Shown: positions 23,783 to 35,600 of the stretch, one piece after another
Layout of the letters: each line of letters starts with the position of its first letter
Numbering within the stretch: position 1 is the stretch's first letter
Source: a virus
Length of the DNA stretch: 39,290 bases
Virus record (IMG/VR): IMGVR_UViG_3300036770_002235
Span: 1 to 39,290 of that record
Direction: 5' to 3' (one strand)
Program-made: the position numbers and the translations under genes
Notes under the pieces: model-generated
The model's database searches: none
What the model was told of the DNA's origin: nothing
What the model saw: the letters and a program-made list of their open reading frames with translations, nothing else

Positions 23783-24292
23783 TCAAGTCCAAGTGATGCT
23801 TACTACTTTCACATAAACAACCCACTTGATATTAATTGTTGTACCTGCTCTTATTGTGGAGTAACTATATCTATTAGATGCTCCGCCATCGAATGGTTCA
23901 ATTGTCCAAGATTGACCTTCTGGAATACTATCTTTAATAATAGTTGTCATTGATGATAATTCTTGAACTGCTCCAGCAGATCCTACAGAAACAGCACTTT
24001 CAATTTTTGATGATAAAGATCCTCCACCAGTATCATTTACAGCAACAATATTTGCTGTGATGAAATTAATTGTATTTGATGGTAATATAATTTGAGAACC
24101 AACATCATCCAGGGAAAGAATAGATGTATTAGTTCCTCTTAAGACATAATATGATGTTGAACTATCTTGATAAAAAGAATTTTTTATTTCTAAAGAATTC
24201 GCATTCTTGATATCTTTTTTATCATTAACTAATGTGGTATTTCCAACAGAAAATCCGCCAAGTGAATCTAATGTTTGTAAATTTGATGCCAT
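23783..24292 (-). CDS. Small fibre-associated structural protein, 169 residues
   Basis: Starts MASNLQTLDSLGGFSVGNTT, continues ANSLEIKNSFYQDSSTSYYV and ends in beta strands (STIRAGTTINIKWVVYVKVV). I recognise the pattern from marine T4-like phages, where it is found as a separate small virion protein or as a fibre domain. No catalytic residues are visible. It starts two bases after the 1711-residue fibre gene and has a good AGAGG ribosome site inside that gene's end. Confidence 0.72.
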   Translation of the reverse strand: MASNLQTLDSLGGFSVGNTTLVNDKKDIKNANSLEIKNSFYQDSSTSYYVLRGTNTSILSLDDVGSQIILPSNTINFITANIVAVNDTGGGSLSSKIESAVSVGSAGAVQELSSMTTIIKDSIPEGQSWTIEPFDGGASNRYSYSTIRAGTTINIKWVVYVKVVSITWT

Positions 24293-24294
24293 TT

Positions 24295-27200
24295 TTACCT
24301 CTTGATGATGTTACTGATAACAGTCACTTTTACTACATTTCCAGTGGATAGAGAAGTATTGAGCGTGAATGTAACACGAACATTATTGCTAGCGTTAAAA
24401 TCAAAAACACAAGAGATTAACTCAGCACCAGTCTTAACATTACCAAAATCAGTAAAGAATATATCAGTACCTTTATCTATAACAGAATATTCAATAAACT
24501 CTTTATCACCTGTGGTTTCATTATGAGCAATAATTTGTACTTTAGAAGAAGCATGTAATGCTGGATCATACAATACTGTATTGCCAGAATTAACAGTTCC
24601 ACGAGTAAGAGTAACGTTTGTTGTTGATATCTTATAATCAGCAATTTCTAACTCTTTAAGTTCACTATCAAATACTTTAATACCATTATAAACACCAGTT
24701 CCAAATCCTAAGTTATAGTAAATATCACCAGTGTCACTCAATCTCAACAGAGGATCATTTGTTAATCCACTAGAAAGTCCAAGATCTAAATTATCTTTTG
24801 TTGTTGAAATAAAAGCATTTGTAGAAGATGATGTATCAATAGAAACTGCTAGGTTATTGAACGTAATTAAAGATGCGTCTAGATTTAAAGTGTTTGATGT
24901 ATCAGAAGTAATCGTATCAATAGTATCTAATTGAATATCATTTGCGGTAACTCTCAGCGTGTTGCTTCCATTATTATAGAAGTATAAAATATTTTCATTA
25001 GAACCAGCAGAGAGTTCGGGAATAATATAAGTGTTTCCATCTACATCACGAACTCCTCCAAGAGAAGACCAGTTAGTTCCGTCATATCCTTCATACTGAG
25101 AGATCGTGGTGTTAAATCTAACAGATCCTTGAATTGGAGCTCCTCTCTCATTGATATTTCCAACTGGAAGAACCAAAGAAGTAGCAGCATCAATTGTAAC
25201 TTTTTTACCAGTATTTGGTCTTAATTTTAAATCATTGATATCTGTGGAAATTTCATTGGTCTGTAATCTTAAATCTCCATTAATAACCAAAGATGTTCCA
25301 CCATCTGGAGCAACACGAAGTTCTGAAATTTCTTCAAAAGTTAAAGGAGCAACAGCAGATATAGAATATCTTAATGTTGCTGTTCCATTTGCGAAATTGT
25401 TTCCAGTTGTATTTGTTGGTTCGTTTCCAGATGTGCCAGTTGTTCCACCAGTCACAACCTCATAAATGTTATTTCTATACTTAAGATACTGACCAGTTGT
25501 TACTGGTGTACTTGCTGTCCAATTTACATTCAATGGAGCAGAAAGATTTAATGATCTTACTTTTTTTACATTTATAAATTCTTGATATTCTGTAGTAAAT
25601 CTTACAGTATTAATATTATCATTATAGAACCATAAACGATTATCATTTGATCCTATAGTTTGTTCTGCCGTAATGTAAGTATTACCATCAAGATCTCTTA
25701 CACCACCAAGAGAAGACCACGAAGATGTCGTTCCGCTATATCCTTCATATTGGTTAGTATCTGTATTAAAACGGATAGATCCACTCTCTACTACGCCAGC
25801 TGCTGGTCTTTGTGCTGTTGTTCCAGATGGAATAGTTATAGCTGAAGTAGCATTAATTTTGGTAACTCTTCCTGTTCCTGGAGATAGTAAAATATTATTT
25901 CCAGCAGCAGAGGATATAGTATTATTTGTTATTGATAAAATATCGTTAATGTTAAGAGAATTTGTCGTTTTTAAAATTCCAGAGGTAGTAATGTTACCAG
26001 AAGAATTTGTTATCTGAACATTCGTTCCAACATTTAGATTTCCAGTAATATTTACATTTGAAGATGTTACAGATAGATTTGTACTAGATGATATAGATGA
26101 CGTTGTAATTGAATTACTCGTAATTGTTGGAGATGTTAATGATCCACTTACAGAAACTGTGGATATTTCTGCGTCAGTTCCAATAAATTTTATTGCTGTG
26201 AATTCTCCAGTTCCAATATCTCCAGTTATTACATCAGAAGATTGTAATTGAGCTACCGATAAAGAAAAATCACTTCCAAACACTTTTGGATTATTTGAAT
26301 TAATTGTAAGAACTGCTTCTTGATTATCTTCACCTCCCTCATTTTGGTGAGAATTTCCTTGAGAAGCACAATAATAATATAAATTTGGAGTGGTTTCTGT
26401 AATTTTAATTGTTAAAGAATCGCTAGATCTTACAACTCCATTTAAATATTCTACACCACGGAAGGTTAATATAGAATTTCCTGATGATAAAGGATTATTG
26501 CTTAATGTCACAACATTTCCAACTACAGATTGTACCGTAGTTCCAGAAACTAAAGATCCAGTACCAGATGATACTGTTACTGCCATTCCTGGAAGAATAC
26601 CAGAAGCATTGGTTAAAGTTAATTGATTTGATGTAGTTAATAAAGTTACATCTATGTTTTCAATTAAACTTGGTCCCCATATTCCATCACGATATTTACT
26701 AAGAGAAAAAATATGACCACTGTTTGAATTATCTGAAAGATCAAATCTATAAGTATTTCCAACATATAAAGTTATATTTGGAGTTAATACTGGTCCACTT
26801 CCAAGATCAATGAAATATCTATATTGTAAAGCAGAAGCACTGTCAACTTGATAACCTAGAGTAGTTGTTCCAGGAACAATTAAAAAATTGCCAGAAGATA
26901 TAGAATCAAAAGATAGCAATATTGATGTTACATTAGTTCCATCATCTTGTATATCTAAAATCTCTAAATTTTGCGTTGATGATACATCAGTTGCTGTTAA
27001 AATAATATTATCTGCTGGAGCAGTTCCACCAACAAGAGATCCAGAAATAGTTATCGTATCTCCAGAAGAATAATAATAACCAGAACTATTAATTGTAATT
27101 GATGTTATAACACCAAGAGCACTTCTTTGAATATTAAATGTAGCTCCTGTGCCACTCCCAGATGTTGTTGAAGAAATATTATTAAAATTTTGAACCTGTC

Positions 27201-29430
27201 CAGTTCCAGTTGTTTGTGTTATAGTAGTTTGATCAAATTGTAAAAGTTCTCCATCTTTTTTCTTTAAAAAATTACCAACAGTAAAAGTAGTCTTTGGTAT
27301 TTGATTAACAAAATCAACTGAAACTACACTAATATTACTTACTGAATATTGAATTGGTTGTGTTAAATCTGAAGGATTTACCGTTAGTTCATCTAATAAT
27401 GAATATCCATTTCCACCTGAAGAAATGCTAACCGAAGATATTTCTCCTAAATTTGATATTTGATATTCAAAATTATTAACAGGATCACCAAAAGGTGGAA
27501 TAAATGACAAAATAACACTTCCAGCTTGTGTTGGTTGTTGAGAGAGTAAAACAGTATTTGATGTGGCATTAACAGAAATTACGGTTGTATCTGAACTTAA
27601 AATACCAGATCCAGAACTTTTTATTACACTAGATCCTGGTATAATATTCTGAGCAACAGCAGATGAAACAGTTATTTCTAAAGAATTTCCAGGAGAAATA
27701 AAATTTAAATTCGCACTTCCTGAAGATATTGGAGTTTGAGATAATGTAATTTGAGTAGAACCATTTACAGATATAACCGTTGTTCCTGGAGATAATTCTC
27801 CAGTGTCATCAATACTATTAAAAACTGCCATATTTGGCAAAATACCAGTAGTACTGCCAACAGTAATTGTCGCAGAAGAACTACTCAATGTAGTAGATAC
27901 ATTAGATACTTGAGATTTTAAATTTGTACTAACTCCAGTTATAGATTTTGGAAGTTCTAATACATCATTAACTAAATATCCAGTTCCTTTTGAATTAAAA
28001 GTAATCTCTTCTATAAGTCCAGGATTATTATCAATAGTAAAAGTAAATCCACTACCAAATCCACCAACGCTAGAAGAATTAAATGATAAAATATTACCTA
28101 ATATGTAATTCTGTCCATTACTTTGAATTGCCACATTAGATACTTCGCCAGTATATGTTGGAGTATTTAAAGTATATACAAATCCAGATCCAGTTCCTTC
28201 AATATCACCATTATAAATTTGTAATGTGTCGTTTTGTTTATAACCAGTACCAGAAGATGTAAATTGTATAGCAGATATTACACCAGAATTGTTTACAGTA
28301 ATATTTGCTTGTACTCCACTTCCGTATTTCCCAGCGGTTCCACTTACAATATTAATATTTGCTCCCATTCCATCATGAACTTCGCAATTATATCTGATTG
28401 TTCCAACGGTTGCCGTTGGTTTAATAATCAAATCAATTAAAGCTCCACTACTTCCAGCTTGTCCTTTTTGTATAACAATATAATCTGCTGTAGAGAGAGC
28501 TCCACCAGTAGAAGTTTCAAATACTATAGGATGACCAATATTTGATGCATCAGATATATCAAATCTGTATGTATTTCCTCTTATTAATGTAAGAACATCT
28601 TGGGTAACACCATCAATGACATATAGATTATCTGGAGGTGGTGTACCTGGATTTTCTATTGTTGTAACAACAAAAGTATCTGTTGGTGTATTAAGTAATG
28701 ATATCGCTGGAAATACTCCAGCCTCATTTTGTGTGTATCCAGATCCACCTGAAGTAATTGTTCCACTAAGGATAGTTTCTCCAGTTATGGTAATATTTGC
28801 TGTAGATCCTGTTCCAGAACCACCAGTTAAAGGTACACTTGAATAAGTTCCTGGTATATATCCAGATCCATTATTAGAGATAAATCCTTCTATTCCTTCA
28901 ATGTCAAATGAAACATTTGCTCCAGATCCACTACCATTTATTAAATCAATATTAGTAAAAGAACCTTCAATATAATTTGATCCACTATTGGTAATAGTGC
29001 CAGTAAATTCTGTTACTGTAATATCTACAGTGGCTTCATCTCCAGTTCCCCCAAGAAGAGGAATATTTGTGTATGATCCAGGATCATAATTAGTTCCACT
29101 ATCAAGTACAGATAGACCACTTGATGTCAATACTGACTTCCTTATTATAAAATCTTTAAAATTATAAAACGCTGTTGGTGAAAAATCAGCAATTTTCTTG
29201 CCATCACTAACATATCCAATTGTATTATCATCTGATTTATAAATTCCCAATCCAGGATCAGAAACAAATGCTAGTGATGGACTCGTTCTGGTTCCATCTC
29301 CAAGCTTTAGATTGCCAGTTGAAAGATCACTACCGCCAGCAGTAATACTAAAAAGTGTAGATCCTATCTGATTAATCTTTTGCCTCTGCTGCTCAAAAGT
29401 ATCAGTTCTAGCGACTTGAATTGCTGGCAT
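24295..29430 (-). CDS. Large fibre protein with cupredoxin-like segments, 1711 residues
   Basis: The N-terminus (MPAIQVARTDTFEQQRQKIN) and SDLSTGNLKLGDGTRTSPSL are typical of a marine T4-like fibre family. It continues as a beta mosaic: GxGY-type repeats (about 110-260), a cupredoxin-like segment (about 267-362), three copies of a GILPxM / SGTTVxSV repeat (about 515-640 and 922-990), a second cupredoxin-like segment (about 890-1040) split by one of those copies, and two tandem attachment-type modules (IRFNTDTNQYEGYSG at about 1195-1280 and VRFNTTISQYEGYDG at about 1417-1497). It is probably a virion fibre at the baseplate periphery. Its start overlaps the 71-residue gene by 23 bases; GAGAG is the ribosome site. 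Confidence 0.83.
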   Translation of the reverse strand: MPAIQVARTDTFEQQRQKINQIGSTLFSITAGGSDLSTGNLKLGDGTRTSPSLAFVSDPGLGIYKSDDNTIGYVSDGKKIADFSPTAFYNFKDFIIRKSVLTSSGLSVLDSGTNYDPGSYTNIPLLGGTGDEATVDITVTEFTGTITNSGSNYIEGSFTNIDLINGSGSGANVSFDIEGIEGFISNNGSGYIPGTYSSVPLTGGSGTGSTANITITGETILSGTITSGGSGYTQNEAGVFPAISLLNTPTDTFVVTTIENPGTPPPDNLYVIDGVTQDVLTLIRGNTYRFDISDASNIGHPIVFETSTGGALSTADYIVIQKGQAGSSGALIDLIIKPTATVGTIRYNCEVHDGMGANINIVSGTAGKYGSGVQANITVNNSGVISAIQFTSSGTGYKQNDTLQIYNGDIEGTGSGFVYTLNTPTYTGEVSNVAIQSNGQNYILGNILSFNSSSVGGFGSGFTFTIDNNPGLIEEITFNSKGTGYLVNDVLELPKSITGVSTNLKSQVSNVSTTLSSSSATITVGSTTGILPNMAVFNSIDDTGELSPGTTVISVNGSTQITLSQTPISSGSANLNFISPGNSLEITVSSAVAQNIIPGSSVIKSSGSGILSSDTTVISVNATSNTVLLSQQPTQAGSVILSFIPPFGDPVNNFEYQISNLGEISSVSISSGGNGYSLLDELTVNPSDLTQPIQYSVSNISVVSVDFVNQIPKTTFTVGNFLKKKDGELLQFDQTTITQTTGTGQVQNFNNISSTTSGSGTGATFNIQRSALGVITSITINSSGYYYSSGDTITISGSLVGGTAPADNIILTATDVSSTQNLEILDIQDDGTNVTSILLSFDSISSGNFLIVPGTTTLGYQVDSASALQYRYFIDLGSGPVLTPNITLYVGNTYRFDLSDNSNSGHIFSLSKYRDGIWGPSLIENIDVTLLTTSNQLTLTNASGILPGMAVTVSSGTGSLVSGTTVQSVVGNVVTLSNNPLSSGNSILTFRGVEYLNGVVRSSDSLTIKITETTPNLYYYCASQGNSHQNEGGEDNQEAVLTINSNNPKVFGSDFSLSVAQLQSSDVITGDIGTGEFTAIKFIGTDAEISTVSVSGSLTSPTITSNSITTSSISSSTNLSVTSSNVNITGNLNVGTNVQITNSSGNITTSGILKTTNSLNINDILSITNNTISSAAGNNILLSPGTGRVTKINATSAITIPSGTTAQRPAAGVVESGSIRFNTDTNQYEGYSGTTSSWSSLGGVRDLDGNTYITAEQTIGSNDNRLWFYNDNINTVRFTTEYQEFINVKKVRSLNLSAPLNVNWTASTPVTTGQYLKYRNNIYEVVTGGTTGTSGNEPTNTTGNNFANGTATLRYSISAVAPLTFEEISELRVAPDGGTSLVINGDLRLQTNEISTDINDLKLRPNTGKKVTIDAATSLVLPVGNINERGAPIQGSVRFNTTISQYEGYDGTNWSSLGGVRDVDGNTYIIPELSAGSNENILYFYNNGSNTLRVTANDIQLDTIDTITSDTSNTLNLDASLITFNNLAVSIDTSSSTNAFISTTKDNLDLGLSSGLTNDPLLRLSDTGDIYYNLGFGTGVYNGIKVFDSELKELEIADYKISTTNVTLTRGTVNSGNTVLYDPALHASSKVQIIAHNETTGDKEFIEYSVIDKGTDIFFTDFGNVKTGAELISCVFDFNASNNVRVTFTLNTSLSTGNVVKVTVISNIIKR
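26350..26770 (-). other. Second cupredoxin-like segment (interrupted)
   Basis: Within the 1711-residue protein: YRFDLSDNSNSGHIFSLS (His906) and, over a hundred residues later, LYYYCASQGNSHQNEGG (Cys1021, His1028). This follows the His...Cys...His order of blue-copper proteins, but no Met follows. A GILPGM-type repeat is inserted between the two halves. Confidence 0.5.
28346..28635 (-). other. First cupredoxin-like segment
   Basis: Within the 1711-residue protein: a strand pattern LTLIRGNTYRFDISDASNIG then His300, and IRYNCEVHDGMG with Cys349, His352 and Met355. The His...Cys-x2-His-x2-Met arrangement resembles plastocyanin/pseudoazurin copper ligands, although the usual axial Met is four, not two, residues after the second His. 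Confidence 0.6.
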
Positions 29431-29623
29431 TTTTAATTAACTCTCTAAGTAAAGTTTTGATCTCAGAAACTTCATTCTTCAACATATTTATGTCTTCTAA
29501 TGCGGAACTGAGGTGTTTTGATTTACGTCTTGCTTCAATCGCAGAATTGTCTAAATTCACGATAGCACCTGTAGTTTCATCTCTTACAAGACCGTCGTGA
29601 CCGGAGACTTTAGTGTAATTCAT
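29408..29623 (-). CDS. Small conserved phage protein with coiled coil, 71 residues
   Basis: Starts MNYTKVSGHDGLVRDETTGA, followed by NLDNSAIEARRKSK and then a coiled coil (LEDINMLKNEVSEIKTLLRE). Similar small proteins are widespread in marine T4-like phages, as I recall, without an assigned role. It follows the 2698-residue gene by nine bases and overlaps the start of the 1711-residue gene by 23 bases, so it is probably translated together with it. Confidence 0.8.
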   Translation of the reverse strand: MNYTKVSGHDGLVRDETTGAIVNLDNSAIEARRKSKHLSSALEDINMLKNEVSEIKTLLRELIKNASNSSR

Positions 29624-29632
29624 ATGCGGAAA

Positions 29633-32600
29633 TCAGAACGAAGCAACAGCACGAATATCCTGAATTTTTGGAACATATGCTGGGTCAACAGACTTCATAA
29701 CAATCTTGATCGCAAATGACGAATATTCTGGTAGATTTGAAACACTATACGTGAACTCTTGATATGAAGATTGCTTCTCTGTGGCACCAGAAATTGTATT
29801 CTCGCTAGAAGCAATTTCCAGAATATCTGGTTCTCCATTTGAGTTAAAATATATCCAATCAATATCTTCAAAGTTTTCTTGACTTGATGCCTTCTTATAT
29901 CTGTAAAGAACCTGAATGTTCTGAACATCCTTTACGTTAGCAGTCAAGCGAACATCAATCGCAGTTGCTGGATTATTGATTGAAATCTCTTTCGTTACAT
30001 ACTTAGCAACAGAAGAGCTATTCTTTGAAGTGTTATCGGAAACATAATCAATACCGTTTGTATAAGTAATTGTTTTTACTTCTAAGAATGAAGCTTCGTC
30101 GTTTGCTTGGTTTGGATACTTGATGAAATCACCAACTCTAAAAATATCAGAAATTTGATCCGCTACGACAGCATTGCGATTAAATGCCGCGTTGTCAATA
30201 ATTCTTCCGAAGAAGTTATCTAAGATAGGTTGTACATCAACTCTTACAATCAACTGTTGTGTCTTATTATTCCAAACAACAGTTCTTCCGGTGATAATAT
30301 TATCATATGTCTGTAGAATTACAGAAGGATTGCGAGCAACAATAGTTGAAGCATCCGCAATCGACACAAGAATTTGAGATGGATTGGAATCAATAACAAC
30401 ATTGGTTAGTGCTAATTGATTACCTAATGTTACTCCTTCTCCTCTTTGGAAGAATTGACTGGTCTTTACACGAACCCAAACTGTATTACCACTTACTTTA
30501 GCAATGGTTCCAGTAGCTTTTGTTGTTTCGCCTGTTATTGTCTGATTAGATTGAAGTTGTGTTCCGCCATTTCCCGACAGTTCAAATCTATAAACTGGAT
30601 AGAATTCGATGATTTGATCTCTTCTACCATATCTATCTTCGGTTCCAGATGCTGCCTCAACTCTATTTGATACAGTCTTAACACATGCGCTAGACAAATC
30701 AATTACAGGAGATAGATATGACTTAGTTGAAGATAGTGTCATCTTATAAGTCAGTGATCTATCAACACCATTCAATGTTTCATTAATTTGAGAAGCAATA
30801 ACTTTTTGATTTGTAAAGTAATGTGGTTCATTCAAGAAGGTCTTTTCATATTCAGATTGAGAATATGAAGTGTAGTTTGTAGTTGATGAATCAACTGGTA
30901 TAACGTTTGTTGTCTTTACAAATGTATCAAGTTTTGTTCCTGTTACTGTCAAGTAGTGAATTTGTGGGTATAGAATTTCAAATTTACGATTGTAGGTAGC
31001 ATAAACACCTGATCCACCACCAAGCGCATTTCCTGCTGCTTTTGAGAGAGATCTAATGTTATAGCTATCAATTCCAGAATTGCTAACCTGGAATAATGTT
31101 GTGTTTAGAATATCAGATGTAATACCGGCAACTTCTTCAGCACTTCTATAGAAGACATAAGAATCTCCAGAATCCTCAAATCCATTGTCTCTGTGATTTA
31201 CCTTAATGATACTGTTGTTATTCTTAAACAGTTTTGATGTAGCATTTGTATTAGCACTTGCGTTTGTTTCAAATGGGTTTGAATTTAGTAATTCATATCC
31301 AAGATTTCTATTTGTCAATAGAAGTTCTGCTGGTCTACTAATACTAAACTCTGCTCTATACAGTTTAAACTTGAGATCTTCAAAAATATCTTCAGTCCAA
31401 TTATCAATATTTTGAGATCTATAAACAGAACCAAGTGATGGTTGTGTTGTAATTACTGTGCTTGTTGAAATATCAATATCTCCAAGACGTGAAGCCCAGA
31501 TTTGATAATCAACCGAATCTGTTTCTACAACAAGAGCATATTCTGTATCATTTTGTAAATAAACTGGATAATCAAAATTAAATCTTGTTGGAATTGTTGA
31601 GTTTGTAACCCCAACAGTATCTATTGCCACTCCCATTACAACAGCAGGAGTATCAATCTCAATAAATGTCTCTATCTCACACCCCCCAGCACCGTTTCCA
31701 ACGCCTTTTACAACAACTGATGGTGGTTCGGTATATCCAAAACCAAACAGTGAAATCTCGGCGTTGTAGATCTTACCGTTAGACACTTCAATACGAGCAG
31801 TTGCCACGGATCCACCTGGAAGCTGTGGGCTTTCAATTGTCAAGATTGCGCTACTATAGTTTTGTCCTGGGTTCTTAATTCTGATATCGGATAACTTTCC
31901 GCTGTCCTTAGCAATCGTCAACTTAAGATCTGTACCATCTGTAGCATTTGCTAAAGTGACCGATGGAATGATTAGATCTTCATTTTGCTTAAATGACTTA
32001 CCATTATGATTTCCAAGAACTAAAGTATATACTTGTTCGTTAGTCAGTGAATATCTTCCTGATGTTGATGCTGTAAGTTCTACACCATTCTTATCAATAA
32101 TCTTTAGTATTGGACCACTGGCAGAAGAACTTGCTCCAGTAACAATCTCTCCCTGTGTGACAGAAACATTACCATTCGCATAACACTTTAAGAATGTATT
32201 TGGATTTAATACCTTCTCTGTTCCGGGAATGACATTCTTTCCTGGTTTTCCAGAAATAACATCAGTTAAGTAAACTTTGACTGGAATATTACTACTCTTC
32301 TTAGAGAAGAAAAGGTCCAATCCTGTAGTGAACAATCCACCATCATAGTTCTCAATCTTGAAAGTTTGAGCTAGAGGATTTGGTCTTAGAGGATTGTCAG
32401 TGTTGCTATCAATAACCTGAACACCTTCATTTGATTTGAAATATGATGGTTTTGTTGAAACAATACTTGCTGGGTTCTCTGGTAGTAAACCAGTAGCATA
32501 ATATTTTACTTCGGCATATGTATCAACTGTTTCTTTTGCGGCATCTGTTGCGCTAGAAGTAAATCTAAATGTTAGAACTCCGGTGGTTAAACGTATTTCT

Positions 32601-35600
32601 TCTCCCGTAGTATCATAATCAATGGTATTAACATCTCCGGTCCAAGTAGCATTTTCTCTTGGTGGAACTCCAGCAGGGATTAAAATTAATCCGCTGGCAT
32701 TACCATTTTCATCGGTAGTAATTTGACCATTGAAAGCAGATAATGAATTTCCAGCAACACCAGTAAATCTTAAGTCAGGATTTACCCAACGATTTACATT
32801 CCTACCTTCTAAGAACACATTTACTGTTGTATTTGGTTTTAATCTTCTAATAACATATTTTACTGGAACACTACGTACAAAGAATGAGAGTGCTGTAGAA
32901 ACAAGATTACCATTGACTGATTTTGCTTGTACACCCTTTCCAATATCATTATTCTGTGGACTAATATTTGACGAACTAGCAACCGAAGCAATTGAAACAG
33001 CAGATGTCGCCTGCTGTGTATTTACTTCTCCAAGTGAATTGATAGCACTGAATGCTGGAGCTGTTCCTACCCAGTTGACAATAAATGAATTGTGTAAACT
33101 AGAGAAACTTTCTTTTGAATCATCCTTTGCCAAGAAAATATTGAACAAACTGGTATTTGTATCAACTACAACTGGATCAATTGATTGATCATACCAATGG
33201 TCAATATTTGGAGAAACCTCAACATCACCAACATACTGAATAACAACAAATGGATTTGGATTTAGTGTCTTAGAAGCAAAAGAATTTCCTAGTAATTCTA
33301 GATCACTATATGGAAGAGTTACGATGTTTCCTGATTTTTGATATCCAGCAACAGACCTTTGATCTTCTCTTGTATTAACTTCTCTTAGAAGAATTGAATC
33401 TTCTTTAGATTGTGGACGTAAAACTGATTGTTGACTATCAACAGCACACTTATAATCTAACGATGACAAGTTACCAACTTTGTGCGATTCGAAGTTATCA
33501 ACAAAAAATCCACTCTTAAATCTGTCTAGACCAATTTCATCCTTGACCTGCATGTTGAGAGCTTGCTGCTCAAGAATGCTGAGAGTTGTGTAATACTCAA
33601 GACGCTCGATACGCTTCTCAAGTTTACCAATATCTCTCATTGTGTATCTACGATTATCCACAGGAGTAACTCTTACATCCTTGCTTGTTTTTGTATATGC
33701 TGGAATATAAACATAGAACAGAGAAACTGCGTCATCAACAGTATCTGGTTTTGAAGGATTTAAAGAAGAATTGCCTTCTTTGATAAAAAACTCTCCTCTC
33801 TTATTCAAGAATATTCCATCAATACGATCTAAGTATTGAACTTGACTAAATGAGAATGTGTATTCAATTCCTAGATCTGGCGCAGGTGTGGCGGCGATAA
33901 CAGATCCAGATCCGGAGAATTGACCAGATGTAATTTCTAATGAAGATACATCCTGATAACCAGCAATAATAGCATTATTATCTACTTTTGGTCTAAAATC
34001 CAAAACGTTCTTTAATTCAAGATTTCCATGTACTGAAGAATTGAAAGTAGGAATTTCATCTTCTCCAACACCAGCTTCGTGGAGATAACTGTCAATAGTA
34101 CAGAAGTCTCCCTGTGAGTGCTCAAAGTAATCGAATGCGATCAATATCTGACCAGTGGTTGGTTCAAATCCTGGTTTTAATACAATCCTAGAAACATCAT
34201 AAATTGTATCTCTTTGACCATTATCAAATGTAAATCTTGATGTAACATCAGTTCCGGAAATAAGGTTGCCAGCACTGTCTACATCGGGTGGTTGTGTGCT
34301 AGTTCCTTCATAAACATATCTCAGTCTGAAAGCGTCTGAATATGATAGAACTTCAACAACTTCATTATCATAGTCTGTTCCTCTGAATGGTAATACTCTA
34401 TCACCAGAAGAATTTACAACAATTCTCTTATTTCTAACCGCAGTTTTTAGTCTTGGTTTAGCGTTACTTACTTCTAGAGTTGCTGTTAGCTTTAATTTTG
34501 GAAATGTTCCATTTGATGGAATTGTTCCAAAATAAGTTGAAGGCAAGTTGAGACTGATGCTTCCAGAAGTTAATCCGCTTGCTGTATCCGTTGAAGATGA
34601 AATTTCAATAGCGTCTGGATCAACATATGCAATGTCTCCATTTTGAATATTCGGAGCGTCTCCTTTATTAAGAACAGTGATAATAAAGTTGTTCTCGGTA
34701 AATGCCGCAAATCTTTGTGTTCCAAATGGCAACTGAGCAGCAAATGTAATTGTTCCACCACTAGCAGAAGCAGTTGTTACAAAATCTCTTCTGAAATAAT
34801 ACTTAATCTTTGTGTCATCTCCACCAGCAGAAATTTTTTGTACCTGCTTACTTCCTGTTGGGAATAGAAGAGTTCCTGAATTTGGATTTTGTAATTTAGG
34901 TCTTAAACGAACAATACTAGTATTGCTAACATCTCCAGGAAGGACGGTATCTAAATAAACTCTTGTTTTTGAAGATCCAATTGGTTTTGTGGCATATTGT
35001 ACAATTGCTCTGACTAGATTGTTGTCCACATCAGAAAATTGAACCATATCTCCCTGTATTAGTAAAGAACTTGCGTCGGCACTAAAACTGGTTGATTCAA
35101 TAAAGTCATAACCTTGAGAACCAAAAAATGTAAAGTCTGTAACAGATTTAATCTCAGAAAAATTTTGATCGTCGATTAAAATATCTGCGCTAAAAGCATT
35201 GGCATTTCCAGAACCGTATCTACATCCAATAGACTTAACATTTTGTGGAGTGTATGTAACAACAGTATCTCTGAATAGAATTGGAACAATTGCTGCCCCA
35301 GCATTTGGTGTGGTGGCTCCCTCTGGATTTTTTACACTTACTGCTGGTGGTTGTGAATATTCCGTATTGAGAGCAGCTCGATTATTAATAATTGCTTTAT
35401 ATACTTTTCCATCGCCAGTTAATGACAGTTGTACTTTTGATGAATCAAATTCTAATCCGTTAATTATAATTGTTGCTCCGGTGGAATATCCAAGACCTCT
35501 GTTTTGAATGATAAAGTGTGAAATTGTGTTTTCTTTGGCAATTTTTATTGTATTACCAGATTCGTCTCTGATCGTTTCCCCAGGTAAAAATCTACCAGAA

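Noticed and set aside
24302-28846. Many plus-strand frames of 60-100 codons opposite the 1711-residue gene
   Set aside because: They overlap a long coherent minus-strand ORF; their composition mirrors the complement of Ser/Thr/Gly codons.
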